64,000 nucleotides of DNA from positions 62,001 through 126,000 of the forward strand of contig LUZY01000002.1 of assembly GCA_001603805.1 (NCBI GenBank). The letters are read 5' to 3'. This document shows, piece by piece, positions 1-8,341 of this stretch (the first letter of the stretch is position 1; each line of letters begins with the position of its first letter). Origin of the DNA: Deferribacterales bacterium Deferri_01 (GTDB taxonomy: Bacteria; Chrysiogenota; Deferribacteres; Deferribacterales; Geovibrionaceae). Below the pieces are notes generated by a model. It saw only the letters and a list, made by a program, of their open reading frames with translations. It had not been told where the DNA came from and made no database searches. Both the position numbers and the translations under genes were made by a program.

Positions 1-1
1 T

Positions 2-133
2 GACAGCAAAGAGATAGCGGAAAGCATGAATATTTCATTTGATACAGTGCAAACTCACAGAAAAAACATCCGCAAGAAGCTGGGTCTAAGCGGCAGAGAA
101 ATTAGCCTTTTCACCTATCTTAACAACAGATAA
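2..133 (+). CDS. LuxR/NarL-type DNA-binding response regulator, C-terminal fragment
   Basis: This is the last 43 codons of a gene that begins before the window. The visible protein contains the recognition part of a LuxR-type helix-turn-helix (KEIAESMNISFDTVQTHRKN followed by IRKKLGL), the usual C-terminal output domain of NarL/FixJ regulators. The receiver or sensor part is outside the window, so the signal cannot be told. It sits about 100 bp before the TorD-molybdoenzyme operon on the same strand, and the gap holds several TACCC/GGGTA elements. It is therefore a plausible local regulator of that operon; that link is inference. Confidence 0.8.
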   Translation, partial: DSKEIAESMNISFDTVQTHRKNIRKKLGLSGREISLFTYLNNR

Positions 134-140
134 ACACATC

Positions 141-233
141 ATCGGGTATAAACGTATACCCGATAAATACCCTTTTCCCCACATTTAATACCCATCAAAC
201 AGGCATTATCATACCTTCAAACATATGAGGTAT
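141..233. promoter_or_regulatory. palindromic TACCC/GGGTA operator-like region
   Basis: A perfect inverted repeat, ATCGGGTATA (141-150) and TATACCCGAT (155-164) around AACG, is followed by TACCC at 168-172, TACCCAT at 189-195, and the inverted pair ATACCT (211-216) / AGGTAT (228-233). TACCCAT matches the NarL-family heptamer TACYYMT. The cluster lies between a NarL-type regulator gene and a molybdoenzyme operon, so it could be the operator. The first palindrome could instead be the regulator gene's terminator stem, although no T-run follows it. Confidence 0.45.
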
Positions 234-237
234 GGCT

Positions 238-789
238 ATGGATTCAATTAAACGGATTGAAGCCTTCCGGGATTTTTTTCATTACGGCACAAAAGAAAAA
301 ATGCAGGAAGCATATGCCCGCATAACAGACACAGAATGCGGTCTGACAAAAAACATTGACTGGGAAGCCGAGGAATTTCTGTTCAACAGACTTTTCGTAG
401 GTCCCGCATCCCCCGAAGCCCCCATGACAGCATCAGTTTATCTTGATCCTGAGAGACACACCAACGGCAGAATCACTGAAAAAGTAAGAGAAATATACAC
501 AGCAGCAGGTCTGAGCCTGTCAAACAGAGGCTCAATCCCCGAAGACCTTCTCCCTGTGGAACTAGACGCATGCTGCATATTAAAGCGGCTTGCGGAGGTT
601 GATGAAAACTTTATTGAGCTTTACGAACAGCTCACCGCAATGCACATGTACATGTGGATACCTCTGTTTACCGAAAGAGCAGGTTCTTGTGCAGATGAAT
701 CCTCGGCGGTTATGCGTGTTCTGTGCATGCTTGATGAGTGGATCAAAAACGAGGTGACATCGCTGGTGATGTCAAAGGAGAAAATATGA
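238..789 (+). CDS. TorD/DmsD-family molybdoenzyme chaperone
   Basis: A 183-residue, all-helical-looking cytoplasmic protein encoded immediately before a Tat-exported molybdopterin oxidoreductase; such chaperones bind the signal peptide and apo-enzyme until the cofactor is inserted. The region with PVELDACCILKRLAE near residue 110 corresponds to the family's acidic helix, but the classic EPxDH motif is absent, so this is a divergent member. I place the start at the second ATG (238): GAGG at 227-230 lies 7 bases before it, while it is only 1 base before the ATG at 232. The stop overlaps the next gene's start in an ATGA, indicating translational coupling. Family membership rests on context plus weak similarity. 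Confidence 0.72.
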   Translation: MDSIKRIEAFRDFFHYGTKEKMQEAYARITDTECGLTKNIDWEAEEFLFNRLFVGPASPEAPMTASVYLDPERHTNGRITEKVREIYTAAGLSLSNRGSIPEDLLPVELDACCILKRLAEVDENFIELYEQLTAMHMYMWIPLFTERAGSCADESSAVMRVLCMLDEWIKNEVTSLVMSKEKI

Positions 790-3053
790 AAAAGGATTTA
801 TTGAAAACAGGGGGAATCTGTCCCCTGAGCAGACGCTCATTCCTTAAAAGTGCGGCAGCAGCAGGCATACTTTCCTCTCTCCCTGCGGGCATTCTTCAGG
901 CGGCAGAATGGGAAAGAACCCATTATGAAGGAGATTACGAAACTTTCCGTAATGCCTGTCCGAGAAACTGCTACGACACATGCAGCATCAAAAGCTACGT
1001 AAAGGACGGGGTTCTCCGGTTTGTTGAAGGGGCAAAGGAATCAACATTCACCGGCGGAGCGCTCTGTGTGAAAGGATTCAGCTATCCCAGAAGAGTATAC
1101 AGCCCGGACAGGATCAAATACCCTATGAAACAGATAGGCAGGGGAACAGGAAACTGGAAACGAATAAGCTGGGACGAGGCTTTGACAGAAATCTCCAATA
1201 AAATACTTGAAATCAAAAAGAAAGACGGCTCGCTCCTCGGTATGGCGCTGGATAAATATTCCGGCAACTTCGGCATAACACACTACGGCGTGGAGGGCAT
1301 GATGAGTTCCCTCGGCTACACCACAAGGTTTGTGGGCACACCCTGCTGGCCTGCGGGTATTGATGCACAAAACTTTGACATGGGCAATATGTGGTGCAAT
1401 GACCCCGAAGACATAGTCAAGGCGAAATATATCATAATCTGGGGCGGCAACCCTGCTTGGAACTCCGTACACTCCATGAAGTTCGTTTATGAAGCTCAGG
1501 AAAGAGGAGCGAAAGTTGTTGTTATCGACCCCATAATGACCCAGACAGCGGCAAAAGCCGACCTCTATATAAGAATCAAAACATCAGAAGACGGCTCACT
1601 CGCCCTCGGCATGGCAAGGCATATACTTGATAAAAAGCTTTACAGTAAAGAATTTACGACCAAACACAGCAAAGGTTTTGATGAGTTTGCCGCATACCTG
1701 AAAAAGAATGTAACAGTTGAATGGGCGGCGGAAAAATCCGGCGTTCCGGCAAATGTTATCAGACAGATTGCAGAGGAATTCGCATCGGCAAGCCCTGCAA
1801 CAATATGGGCAGGCTATGGTCTTCAGCGCCACACAAACGGCGGGGTTAATGTACGTGCCATTGACGCTGTAGTCGCAATGACAGGCAACATCGGCATCGA
1901 AGGCGGCGGAGCCAGATACGGACACCTGCACACATGGGGCTTCAACTACAACGCCATGGTTCAGAAACAGCCCGAAGGTTCTGTGGGTTATCTCGGAAAA
2001 GACAAGATCAAGAGCGAATTTCACGGACCGGAGGGCGAAGCACAGGCGGCATACTCCGACAGAACCATAAACATCAACAAGATAGCCGAATCCATACTCA
2101 CAACAAACGAACCGCCCATAAGGCTTCTCTGGGTTGCGTGTAAAAACCCATTCGGTCAGGATTTTGACCGCAATAAGCTGAAAAAGGCATTCGACAAGCT
2201 TGAGATGGTAGTCACCGTTGACCAGTTCTTCAATGAAACTGTGCAGAACTCCGATATAGTCCTCCCCTGCACCACGCTTTTTGAGGAATACACTGTCAAC
2301 GTATCTTACTGGCACTACTGGATAGGCTTAAACGAAAAGGCTATCCCCGAACAGTATGAAGCAAAATCCGACCTTCAGATAGCCGCTATGCTCTCAAAGA
2401 AAATGAATGAGCTTGAAGCAGGCTCATGCACATTCCCCCAGATCACAGACACTAAAGTCTGGATGGAAAAAGAGTTTAACGACGGCATACACAAGCTTTT
2501 CGGTATTGAGAGCTGGGAGGATCTTAAAAACGGACCACGCAAGGCACAGCTCCCATCCAGCGCATCATGGAATGAAATGAAGTTCGGAACACCTTCAGGC
2601 AAATACGAATTCAGCTCCGACCTCGCAGCCGAATACGGGCATACCAAGCTGCCGGAATACAAAGCTCCGAGAAAAGCTTACGATAAATTTCGTGTTCTCA
2701 CTCCCCACACTCAATTTGCCCTGCATTCGCAGTTCAACAATATTGACATAATGCGTGACTTTAACCCAGAACCCTTTGTTTACATCAATCCCGCTGCAGC
2801 GGCTGCCAAAGGCATCAAGGATGGTGAAACGGTTAAGGTTGTCAACAAAACAGGCAGTGTGACACTTAAAGCAAGGGTAACAGATATCGTTGCCGAAGAT
2901 GTCCTTGTGCTGTATGAGGCATGGTTCGGCGGAAAAACGGATTTCAATATTCAGGAACTTGTGGATGATGAGTCCTCAGACATGGGAACATTTAAAACAG
3001 GCGCTCCGGGTGTTGCTCTGCATGACCAGTTTGCCGGCATAGAGAAAGCGTGA
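786..3053 (+). CDS. Tat-exported molybdopterin oxidoreductase, catalytic subunit (DMSO reductase superfamily)
   Basis: A 755-residue periplasmic catalytic subunit that should carry bis-MGD and one 4Fe-4S cluster. It opens with a Tat signal (SRRSFLK at residues 15-21), then cluster cysteines C58, C62, C66 and C94, the molybdopterin core (IIIWGGNPAWNSVHSMKFVY region) and a C-terminal dinucleotide-binding domain. Aligned by eye with DmsA, the metal-ligand position (Ser in YGDYS) is occupied by Cys187 in VGTPCWPAG, suggesting Mo-Cys ligation as in Phs/Psr/Nap-type enzymes rather than a true DMSO reductase. It is followed by a DmsB-like subunit; no membrane anchor gene is present. The ATG at 786 has AAGGAG upstream and overlaps the chaperone stop. 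The substrate cannot be assigned (polysulfide, thiosulfate and oxyanions are possible). Confidence 0.88.
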   Translation: MKKDLLKTGGICPLSRRSFLKSAAAAGILSSLPAGILQAAEWERTHYEGDYETFRNACPRNCYDTCSIKSYVKDGVLRFVEGAKESTFTGGALCVKGFSYPRRVYSPDRIKYPMKQIGRGTGNWKRISWDEALTEISNKILEIKKKDGSLLGMALDKYSGNFGITHYGVEGMMSSLGYTTRFVGTPCWPAGIDAQNFDMGNMWCNDPEDIVKAKYIIIWGGNPAWNSVHSMKFVYEAQERGAKVVVIDPIMTQTAAKADLYIRIKTSEDGSLALGMARHILDKKLYSKEFTTKHSKGFDEFAAYLKKNVTVEWAAEKSGVPANVIRQIAEEFASASPATIWAGYGLQRHTNGGVNVRAIDAVVAMTGNIGIEGGGARYGHLHTWGFNYNAMVQKQPEGSVGYLGKDKIKSEFHGPEGEAQAAYSDRTININKIAESILTTNEPPIRLLWVACKNPFGQDFDRNKLKKAFDKLEMVVTVDQFFNETVQNSDIVLPCTTLFEEYTVNVSYWHYWIGLNEKAIPEQYEAKSDLQIAAMLSKKMNELEAGSCTFPQITDTKVWMEKEFNDGIHKLFGIESWEDLKNGPRKAQLPSSASWNEMKFGTPSGKYEFSSDLAAEYGHTKLPEYKAPRKAYDKFRVLTPHTQFALHSQFNNIDIMRDFNPEPFVYINPAAAAAKGIKDGETVKVVNKTGSVTLKARVTDIVAEDVLVLYEAWFGGKTDFNIQELVDDESSDMGTFKTGAPGVALHDQFAGIEKA

Positions 3054-3064
3054 GGAGATTACAG

Positions 3065-3640
3065 ATGAAAAAACAGCTTGCATTCCTTGTGAATTCTAAA
3101 AAGTGTATCGGCTGCTACTCCTGTGCCATGGCTTGTAAAAACCAGTACCATCAGGAAAAAGGAGTGGTCTGGAGAAAACTGAAACCCCTTGAGGCGAAGG
3201 ACTACCCCCACAGAGACAGAGCTTTCTATTCCCTTGCCTGCAACCACTGCGCAACTCCTATTTGCGTTGAGGTGTGCCCCGTCGGTGCCCACGTAAAACG
3301 TGAGAAGGACGGCATAGTGGTTCACTCGTCAGATAAATGCATATACTGCCGCCAGTGCATAGAAGCCTGCCCATACGGCGCACCCGCTGACAACGTTGAA
3401 TTGCAGCGTGCGGAAAAATGCAGCATGTGCGTTGAACGCATTGATGCGGGTCTTCTTCCCGCCTGTGTTCAAGGATGTCCGGCGAAAGCGATCACTCTGA
3501 TTGAGCTTACAGAAGAAAAACTGCCCGATTATGTTAAACAGTATCCGGTAGGATTTGATAAATTTGAGGAATTAAACCCCTCCACGAGATTTGTGGAAGC
3601 GGTTAAGCCAAAACTTGTTCTGAACAAAAAAGATTTATGA
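3065..3640 (+). CDS. 4Fe-4S electron-transfer subunit of the upstream molybdoenzyme (DmsB/PhsB/NrfC-like)
   Basis: A 191-residue ferredoxin with four cysteine groups, typical of proteins that wire a periplasmic molybdoenzyme to the quinol pool: CIGCYSCAMAC, CNHCATPICVEVC, CIYCRQCIEAC, and CSMC followed by CVQGC. Together they predict four cubane clusters. It has no signal peptide and would be co-exported with its Tat-bearing partner. The start at 3065 follows GAGGAG at 3052-3057, 11 bases after the catalytic gene's stop. The operon ends here at a strong hairpin terminator. No third, membrane-anchor subunit follows, so the electron donor is either encoded elsewhere or soluble. Confidence 0.9.
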   Translation: MKKQLAFLVNSKKCIGCYSCAMACKNQYHQEKGVVWRKLKPLEAKDYPHRDRAFYSLACNHCATPICVEVCPVGAHVKREKDGIVVHSSDKCIYCRQCIEACPYGAPADNVELQRAEKCSMCVERIDAGLLPACVQGCPAKAITLIELTEEKLPDYVKQYPVGFDKFEELNPSTRFVEAVKPKLVLNKKDL

Positions 3641-3652
3641 TACATCTGACAG

Positions 3653-3684
3653 CCGGGCATGAGAGCCCGGTGTGTCTTTTTTTT
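3653..3684 (+). terminator. Rho-independent terminator of the TorD-molybdoenzyme operon
   Basis: CCGGGC (3653-3658), loop ATGAGA, GCCCGG (3665-3670), then TGTGTC and a run of eight T (3677-3684). Confidence 0.9.
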
Positions 3685-3695
3685 GAGGTTTTTGT

Positions 3696-4019
3696 ATGAA
3701 GATGTTCCTTCTTTTTATCCTGCTGCTTCCATTGTCAACAGCCATAGCGGAGGACTATACAGCAAAGGCAGGAATAACGCTGAAAACGGATATAGAAATA
3801 CCCGAAGCAAAAATCGGCGGCGGAGAGTTTTACACTCTGACAGCGATCCCCGAAGAAGGAGTAAGGCTTATAAACGATAACGGCACACTTTCAATGATAT
3901 TTCATAATGCCGGTTCATATAACCTTATGATTAAGATAAACCGCATAGTAAAATCAAGCTGCGGCGGGGTGGAAGCAACTGAAATAAAAGCAGAAAACAT
4001 AAGTGCTAAAATATATTAA
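3696..4019 (+). CDS. small secreted hypothetical protein
   Basis: A 107-residue protein with an N-terminal signal peptide (hydrophobic core MFLLFILLLPLSTAIA, probable cleavage before EDYTAKAG), so it is probably periplasmic. The remaining about 88 residues look beta-rich and contain a single cysteine in SSCGG near residue 90. I do not recognise the family. TTTTGAGG just upstream supplies a Shine-Dalgarno. It lies between the terminator of the molybdoenzyme operon and the citrate lyase promoter, so it is probably a single-gene unit. Confidence 0.7.
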   Translation: MKMFLLFILLLPLSTAIAEDYTAKAGITLKTDIEIPEAKIGGGEFYTLTAIPEEGVRLINDNGTLSMIFHNAGSYNLMIKINRIVKSSCGGVEATEIKAENISAKIY

Positions 4020-4073
4020 TCCATTATTCTGATACACCGGATAAGAAAAATCTATAATTATTCTATTGACCCG

Positions 4074-4102
4074 TTGCCCTTAAAACAAAACAGTGCTATA
4101 TA
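4074..4102 (+). promoter_or_regulatory. possible sigma-70 promoter for the citrate lyase operon
   Basis: TTGCCC (4074-4079), 17 bp, TATATA (4097-4102), about 30 bp before citC. The -35 is imperfect, so an activator may be needed. The -10 could instead be TATACT at 4099. Confidence 0.45.
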
Positions 4103-4131
4103 CTTTTCTTGAAAATGCCATAAGGTAGGAC

Positions 4132-5145
4132 ATGCACAGCTATATCACAGGCGAAGCACAGATCCGTGAAGCCGTAAGTCTTCTGAAAGATGCGGGACTT
4201 GATTACGACCCCGCCCATGAAGTATTTCTGGGCATTTACGAAGACGGAAGGCTCATCGCCTCAGGAGCCAGAGACCATAACATTCTCAAGATGGTCGCCG
4301 TGGATGAGGAATACCAGAATACAGGGGCATTCTCCGAAATTATCAACGCTCTTATCACTGACGCTTTTCAGGCAGGTCACGACCATCTCTTTGTATTCAC
4401 AAAACCCATGTATACCTTTCATTTCGAGAGCCTTAACTTCACCCCTTTATGCACCACGGATAAGGTTGCGGTACTGGAATTCGGCAAAAGCATCAAAAGC
4501 TATCTGGAAAACCTGCGCAATCTTTCACGAAGAGGCAGAAACTCAGGGCTGGTAATGAACTGCAACCCTTTCACAAAAGGGCACAGATTTCTCATTCAGA
4601 CCGCTGCAAAGGAGTCTGACTTTGTTTATGTCTTCGTTGTGCAGGAGGATAAGTCAATCGTCCCCTATCAGGACAGGCTTGACCTTGTGCGCAGGGGCAC
4701 TGCGGAGCTTAAAAATGTTTATGTTATCCCCTCCGGTGAGTATGCGGTAAGCCGCATCACTTTCCCCTCATACTTCCTCAAAAATAAAGAACAGGTCACA
4801 AAACAGCAGATAGAAACAGATTTACGCATATTCGGACAGCATATTGCTCCGGCATTTAATATAATAAAAAGATACGTGGGCGAAGAACCCATATGCGAAT
4901 TTACTTCGCTTTATAACGAGGCAATGAAACGCCTTATGCCCGAATACGGCATCAAGCTTGTGGAGATGGAGCGCAAAACAGCGGGCGAAACCCTAATCAG
5001 CGCATCAACAGTGCGCAGGCTTCTCTTTGACGGTAAACACGAAGAAATGAAAACCCTTGTTCCCGAAGCTACCTATGAATACCTTTTAAAAAATAAGGAT
5101 ATGCTCAGGGCAAGATTTGATAAATTTTCCAAAAGCTCAAAATAA
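4132..5145 (+). CDS. citC: citrate lyase ligase
   Basis: [Citrate (pro-3S)-lyase] ligase acetylates the thiol of the citrate lyase prosthetic group using acetate and ATP, converting the lyase to its active form. The 337-residue protein has an N-terminal GNAT-like region (residues about 1-120) and a C-terminal nucleotidyltransferase domain with MNCNPFTKGHRFLIQTAA (the HxGH-type signature as GHRF) near residue 140 and an ISASTVRR segment near 285. Length and order match CitC of Klebsiella and Leuconostoc. It is the first gene of a tight operon, with citD 12 bases downstream. Confidence 0.95.
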   Translation: MHSYITGEAQIREAVSLLKDAGLDYDPAHEVFLGIYEDGRLIASGARDHNILKMVAVDEEYQNTGAFSEIINALITDAFQAGHDHLFVFTKPMYTFHFESLNFTPLCTTDKVAVLEFGKSIKSYLENLRNLSRRGRNSGLVMNCNPFTKGHRFLIQTAAKESDFVYVFVVQEDKSIVPYQDRLDLVRRGTAELKNVYVIPSGEYAVSRITFPSYFLKNKEQVTKQQIETDLRIFGQHIAPAFNIIKRYVGEEPICEFTSLYNEAMKRLMPEYGIKLVEMERKTAGETLISASTVRRLLFDGKHEEMKTLVPEATYEYLLKNKDMLRARFDKFSKSSK

Positions 5146-5157
5146 AGGACGGCAAAA

Positions 5158-5427
5158 ATGAAAATCGCAAGAAGAGCGCAGGCGGGAACCATGCAGTCAA
5201 GCGACATTATGGTCTTCGCCGAACCGGGGGATGAACTCATCATCGAGATAGATTCCACCGTGGCAAAACAGTATGAACACCTCATCAGGGCTAAAATCAC
5301 CGAAGTGATTGAGCGAATGAATGTCACATCCGGGATTTTCCGCATTAAGGACAGAGGAGCGCTTGACTACGCCATAGCTGCGAGGGTTGAGGCTGTCATA
5401 AGCCGTGCGCAGGAGCAGGAAGCATGA
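5158..5427 (+). CDS. citD: citrate lyase acyl carrier protein (gamma subunit)
   Basis: An 89-residue acyl carrier protein that holds the phosphoribosyl-dephospho-CoA arm carrying acetyl and citryl groups during citrate cleavage. The conserved attachment segment AGTMQSSDIMV is present, with Ser14 as the expected modification site. DRGALDYAIAARVEAVISRA near the C-terminus is typical of the family. Its stop overlaps the next start by 4 bases. Confidence 0.95.
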   Translation: MKIARRAQAGTMQSSDIMVFAEPGDELIIEIDSTVAKQYEHLIRAKITEVIERMNVTSGIFRIKDRGALDYAIAARVEAVISRAQEQEA

Positions 5428-5900
5428 AAGCTGTATGGTATAAGGAAGCAAAGCTTCTCCGCACCTTTATAATCAAGATTCAGCAAGGTGAGGAGCTTGT
5501 GGAAAAGCTCACCGATACTATCCGTGAGATAGGTCTGGACCACGCTGTAATAGTATCTGCCGTGGGCTCGGTTACAGATGTTAAATTCCGGGGGATCAAG
5601 GCGGGGGCAAAGCTTCCCATCACTGTTCCCAGAATGGCGGTTCACAATGTTGAAGGTCCCCTTGAGCTTCTGGGGCTTAACGGAAACTTCTTCCCCGACG
5701 CTGAAGGCAACCCCGACTGCCACCTGCATATACAGATGTCCAAATCATCCGGCGAGGTTATAGGCGGACACCTTTTCACTGCAAAGGTTTTCGCATCCTG
5801 CGAGATAATGGTATCAGAACTCCGTGCCGAAGGCATTGAACGCCACTACTCAAAAACAGGCGGAACCGCCACAATCTTTATTGAGGAAGAATATGAATGA
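5424..5900 (+). CDS. PPC/PCC-domain (DUF296-type) protein inside the citrate lyase operon
   Basis: A 158-residue protein with the plants-and-prokaryotes-conserved domain: GEELVEKLTDTIREIGLDHA, then AVGSVTDVKF, and the metal-site-like HLHIQMS...GGHLF histidine cluster near residues 98-115. Bacterial stand-alone PPC proteins are often annotated as DNA-binding, but many simply trimerise and bind metal or a ligand. Both ends overlap neighbours (4 bases with citD, 8 bases with citE), so it is co-translated with lyase subunits. It is not a standard lyase gene. It might be an operon-specific regulator or an assembly factor; the sequence alone does not decide. Confidence 0.85.
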   Translation: MKAVWYKEAKLLRTFIIKIQQGEELVEKLTDTIREIGLDHAVIVSAVGSVTDVKFRGIKAGAKLPITVPRMAVHNVEGPLELLGLNGNFFPDAEGNPDCHLHIQMSKSSGEVIGGHLFTAKVFASCEIMVSELRAEGIERHYSKTGGTATIFIEEEYE

Positions 5901-6816
5901 CGCAGCAGCATTAAGAAGAACACTGCTTTATGTTCCGGGCAACATGCCGTCTATGCTTCAGAACATCCCGATTTTCAACTGCGACTGCGTGTTTATAGAC
6001 CTTGAAGACGCAGTGCCTCTCAATGAAAAGGATGCGGCGAGGCTTCTTGTCCGCAGTTTTCTTGAAGGCTATAAAGAAAGAAATAAAGAGATTTTCTACC
6101 GCATAAACCCTCTGGACACAGAGTGGGGATTTGATGACTTAAGAACTGTTCTTCCCGCCCTGCCCGACGGAGTGCGCCTGCCCAAAGCAGACACGCCGGA
6201 GATTGTGGAAAGGCTTGACACCTTCCTCACAGAGTGCGAGGAAAACTTAGGAATAGAGATAGGCAAGTTCAAAATTATTCCGTCTATTGAAAGCGCCCTC
6301 GGCGTAATCAACTGCATTAAGATAGCAAGATGTTCCTCAAGGGTAATTGCCCTCGCCTTCGGAGCAGAAGACTACACAGCCAGCATGGGGATAGAAAGAA
6401 GCAAGACAGGCGAGGAGCTGTTCCACGCCAGAACACGTGTTGTGTGGGCTGCCAAAGCGGCAGGCATTCAGGCGATAGACACAATCTTCCCCGATGTCAA
6501 CGATGAGGAAAGCTTCGAGAAAGAGGTTCGCCTCAGCAAAAGGCTCGGCTTCACAGGCAAATCGCTCATCAACCCCAGACAGATAGATGTAGTCCATAAG
6601 GTTTTTGCTCCAACCAAAGAGGAGATCGATTTTGCACTTGAAGTGATAGACGCTATCCTCAAAGCAAGGGAAATGGGAACAGGCGTTATCTCCCTCAGAG
6701 GCAAAATGATTGACGCCCCCATTGTAAAACGTTCATCAAACGTACTCAAAACCGCCGCATCTCTTGGACTTGTGGACTATGAAATATCTGACGAGGTGAT
6801 CTATGGCACTAAATAG
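5893..6816 (+). CDS. citE: citrate lyase beta subunit (citryl-ACP lyase)
   Basis: A 307-residue HpcH/HpaI-type TIM barrel that splits citryl-ACP into oxaloacetate and acetyl-ACP. Signatures are RRTLLYVPGNMPSML at the N-terminus, VFIDLEDAVP (metal and substrate acid residues), IPSIESALGV, AFGAEDYTASMGIERS, and TGKSLINPRQ. The start at 5893 is chosen because it is preceded by GAGGAAGA; an upstream in-frame ATG lies deep inside the PPC gene. It overlaps citF by 14 bases. Length is normal for CitE. Confidence 0.95.
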   Translation: MNDAAALRRTLLYVPGNMPSMLQNIPIFNCDCVFIDLEDAVPLNEKDAARLLVRSFLEGYKERNKEIFYRINPLDTEWGFDDLRTVLPALPDGVRLPKADTPEIVERLDTFLTECEENLGIEIGKFKIIPSIESALGVINCIKIARCSSRVIALAFGAEDYTASMGIERSKTGEELFHARTRVVWAAKAAGIQAIDTIFPDVNDEESFEKEVRLSKRLGFTGKSLINPRQIDVVHKVFAPTKEEIDFALEVIDAILKAREMGTGVISLRGKMIDAPIVKRSSNVLKTAASLGLVDYEISDEVIYGTK

Positions 6817-8341
6817 TCTGGGCAGATATGTGCCTGAAACCTTTAACGGAATAAAACGCACTCCCTATAACTCCGAAGCCCTGCTCACCCCGCAGGGAAA
6901 TGAATATTCCCGTCCGGTTAAGATTGTGCGCCCCGGCGAAAGAAAGCTTCTCAGCGGACTCCGTGAGGCTATAATAGCTTCAGGTCTTAAGGACGGAATG
7001 ACAATAGCAACCCACCACCACCTGAGAAACGGGGATTTCCTTCTTAATCAGGTAGTAAAAGAGATAGATGCACTGGGTATAAGAAACATAACCATAGCCT
7101 CAAGCTCTGTTCACCCTGTCCATGCGGAGATCATCCCCTACATCAAGAAGGGCGTGATCACAAGCCTTGAATGTGGAGTAAACGGACCTGTCGGCGAAGC
7201 CGCCTCCAAAGGCGAGATCGACTGCCCGATTATAGTCCGCAGCCACGGCGGAAGGGCAAGATCCATGATGACAGGCGAAGTGGTTGTGGATGTGGCGTTT
7301 GTTGCTGCTCCCTGCTGTGACGAATACGGTAATATGAACGGATATTTCGGTCCGTCCGCATGCGGCAGCCTCGGTTATTCCCACGTTGATGCCCGTTATG
7401 CAAAAACAGTTGTTGCCGTTACGGACAACCTCGTTCCCTACCCCGTATGCCCCGTCGTCATACCGCAGACCTGCATTGACTATGTGGTTCAGGTGGAGAG
7501 CCTGGGCGATCCGAAAAAGATCGTTTCCACAACAACAAGAGTCACTAAAGACCCTATCGGGCTTATGATAGCAAAATACGCCGCCGAAGTTATCAGGGCT
7601 TCCGGTCTGCTTAAAAACGGATTTTCTTTCCAGACCGGAGCAGGCGGAACTTCCCTCGCCGTTGCGGACAATGTCCGCCGTATGATGCTTGAGGAGAAGA
7701 TAAAAGGCTCCTTCGGCTCCGGTGGTATCACAGGCTATTTTGTTGATATGCTTGAGGAAGGTCTTTTCCAGACCCTCCTTGATGTTCAGTGCTTCGATCT
7801 CAGAGCAGTGGAATCCATCAGCAAAAATATGTGCCATCAGGAAATCAGCGCAGATACATATGCTAACCCGTTTAACTGCGGTGCTGTGGTGAATATGCTC
7901 GATGCGGTAATCCTCGGAGCAACAGAGGTGGACGTTGATTTCAATGTAAACGTGAATACCGAATCAAACGGATATCTGCTCCACAACACAGGCGGACATA
8001 CCGACACAGCCGCCGGGGCAAAGCTTGCGATCATAGTCGCACCCTCCATAAGAGGACGCCTTCCGATCATCCTCGATCAGGTAACTACTGTAACCACTCC
8101 GGGTGAAAACATTGATGTAATCGTTACGGAAAGAGGTATAGCAGTCAACAGCAAGCACGAAGACCTGAAAAAAGAACTGATAAAAGCTAAAATACCCGTC
8201 AAAGATATACATGATCTCCGTAAAGAGATCACCCAGATAACAGGCGTGCCCAGACCCGTGGAATTTACAGATGATGTAATTGCTCTTGTGGAATACAGGG
8301 ACGGAAGCATAATTGACTCAGTCAGAAGAGTTAAGGAATAA
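6803..8341 (+). CDS. citF: citrate lyase alpha subunit (citrate:acetyl-ACP transferase)
   Basis: A 512-residue CoA-transferase-type subunit that exchanges acetyl for citryl on the ACP, forming citryl-ACP for CitE. The N-terminus (YVPETFNGIKRTPYNSEAL) is typical, as are THHHLRNGDFLLN, the SFQTGAGGTSLAVADNVRR segment and NTGGHTDTAAGAKLAI. The size matches the family (about 505-520 residues). It overlaps citE upstream by 14 bases and citX downstream by 29 bases. Confidence 0.96.
   Translation: MALNSLGRYVPETFNGIKRTPYNSEALLTPQGNEYSRPVKIVRPGERKLLSGLREAIIASGLKDGMTIATHHHLRNGDFLLNQVVKEIDALGIRNITIASSSVHPVHAEIIPYIKKGVITSLECGVNGPVGEAASKGEIDCPIIVRSHGGRARSMMTGEVVVDVAFVAAPCCDEYGNMNGYFGPSACGSLGYSHVDARYAKTVVAVTDNLVPYPVCPVVIPQTCIDYVVQVESLGDPKKIVSTTTRVTKDPIGLMIAKYAAEVIRASGLLKNGFSFQTGAGGTSLAVADNVRRMMLEEKIKGSFGSGGITGYFVDMLEEGLFQTLLDVQCFDLRAVESISKNMCHQEISADTYANPFNCGAVVNMLDAVILGATEVDVDFNVNVNTESNGYLLHNTGGHTDTAAGAKLAIIVAPSIRGRLPIILDQVTTVTTPGENIDVIVTERGIAVNSKHEDLKKELIKAKIPVKDIHDLRKEITQITGVPRPVEFTDDVIALVEYRDGSIIDSVRRVKE

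Noticed and set aside
738-786. Upstream start for the molybdoenzyme at 738
   Set aside because: It lies inside the chaperone gene and would push the Tat signal 16 residues inwards; ATG 786 has AAGGAG and an ATGA overlap.
1596-2315. 239-codon open frame antisense to the molybdoenzyme
   Set aside because: The sense gene has complete motifs and operon context; the antisense product resembles nothing and lacks a start signal.
7100-7837. 245-codon open frame antisense to citF
   Set aside because: It lies entirely within a well-supported citF gene and is explained by its codon use.
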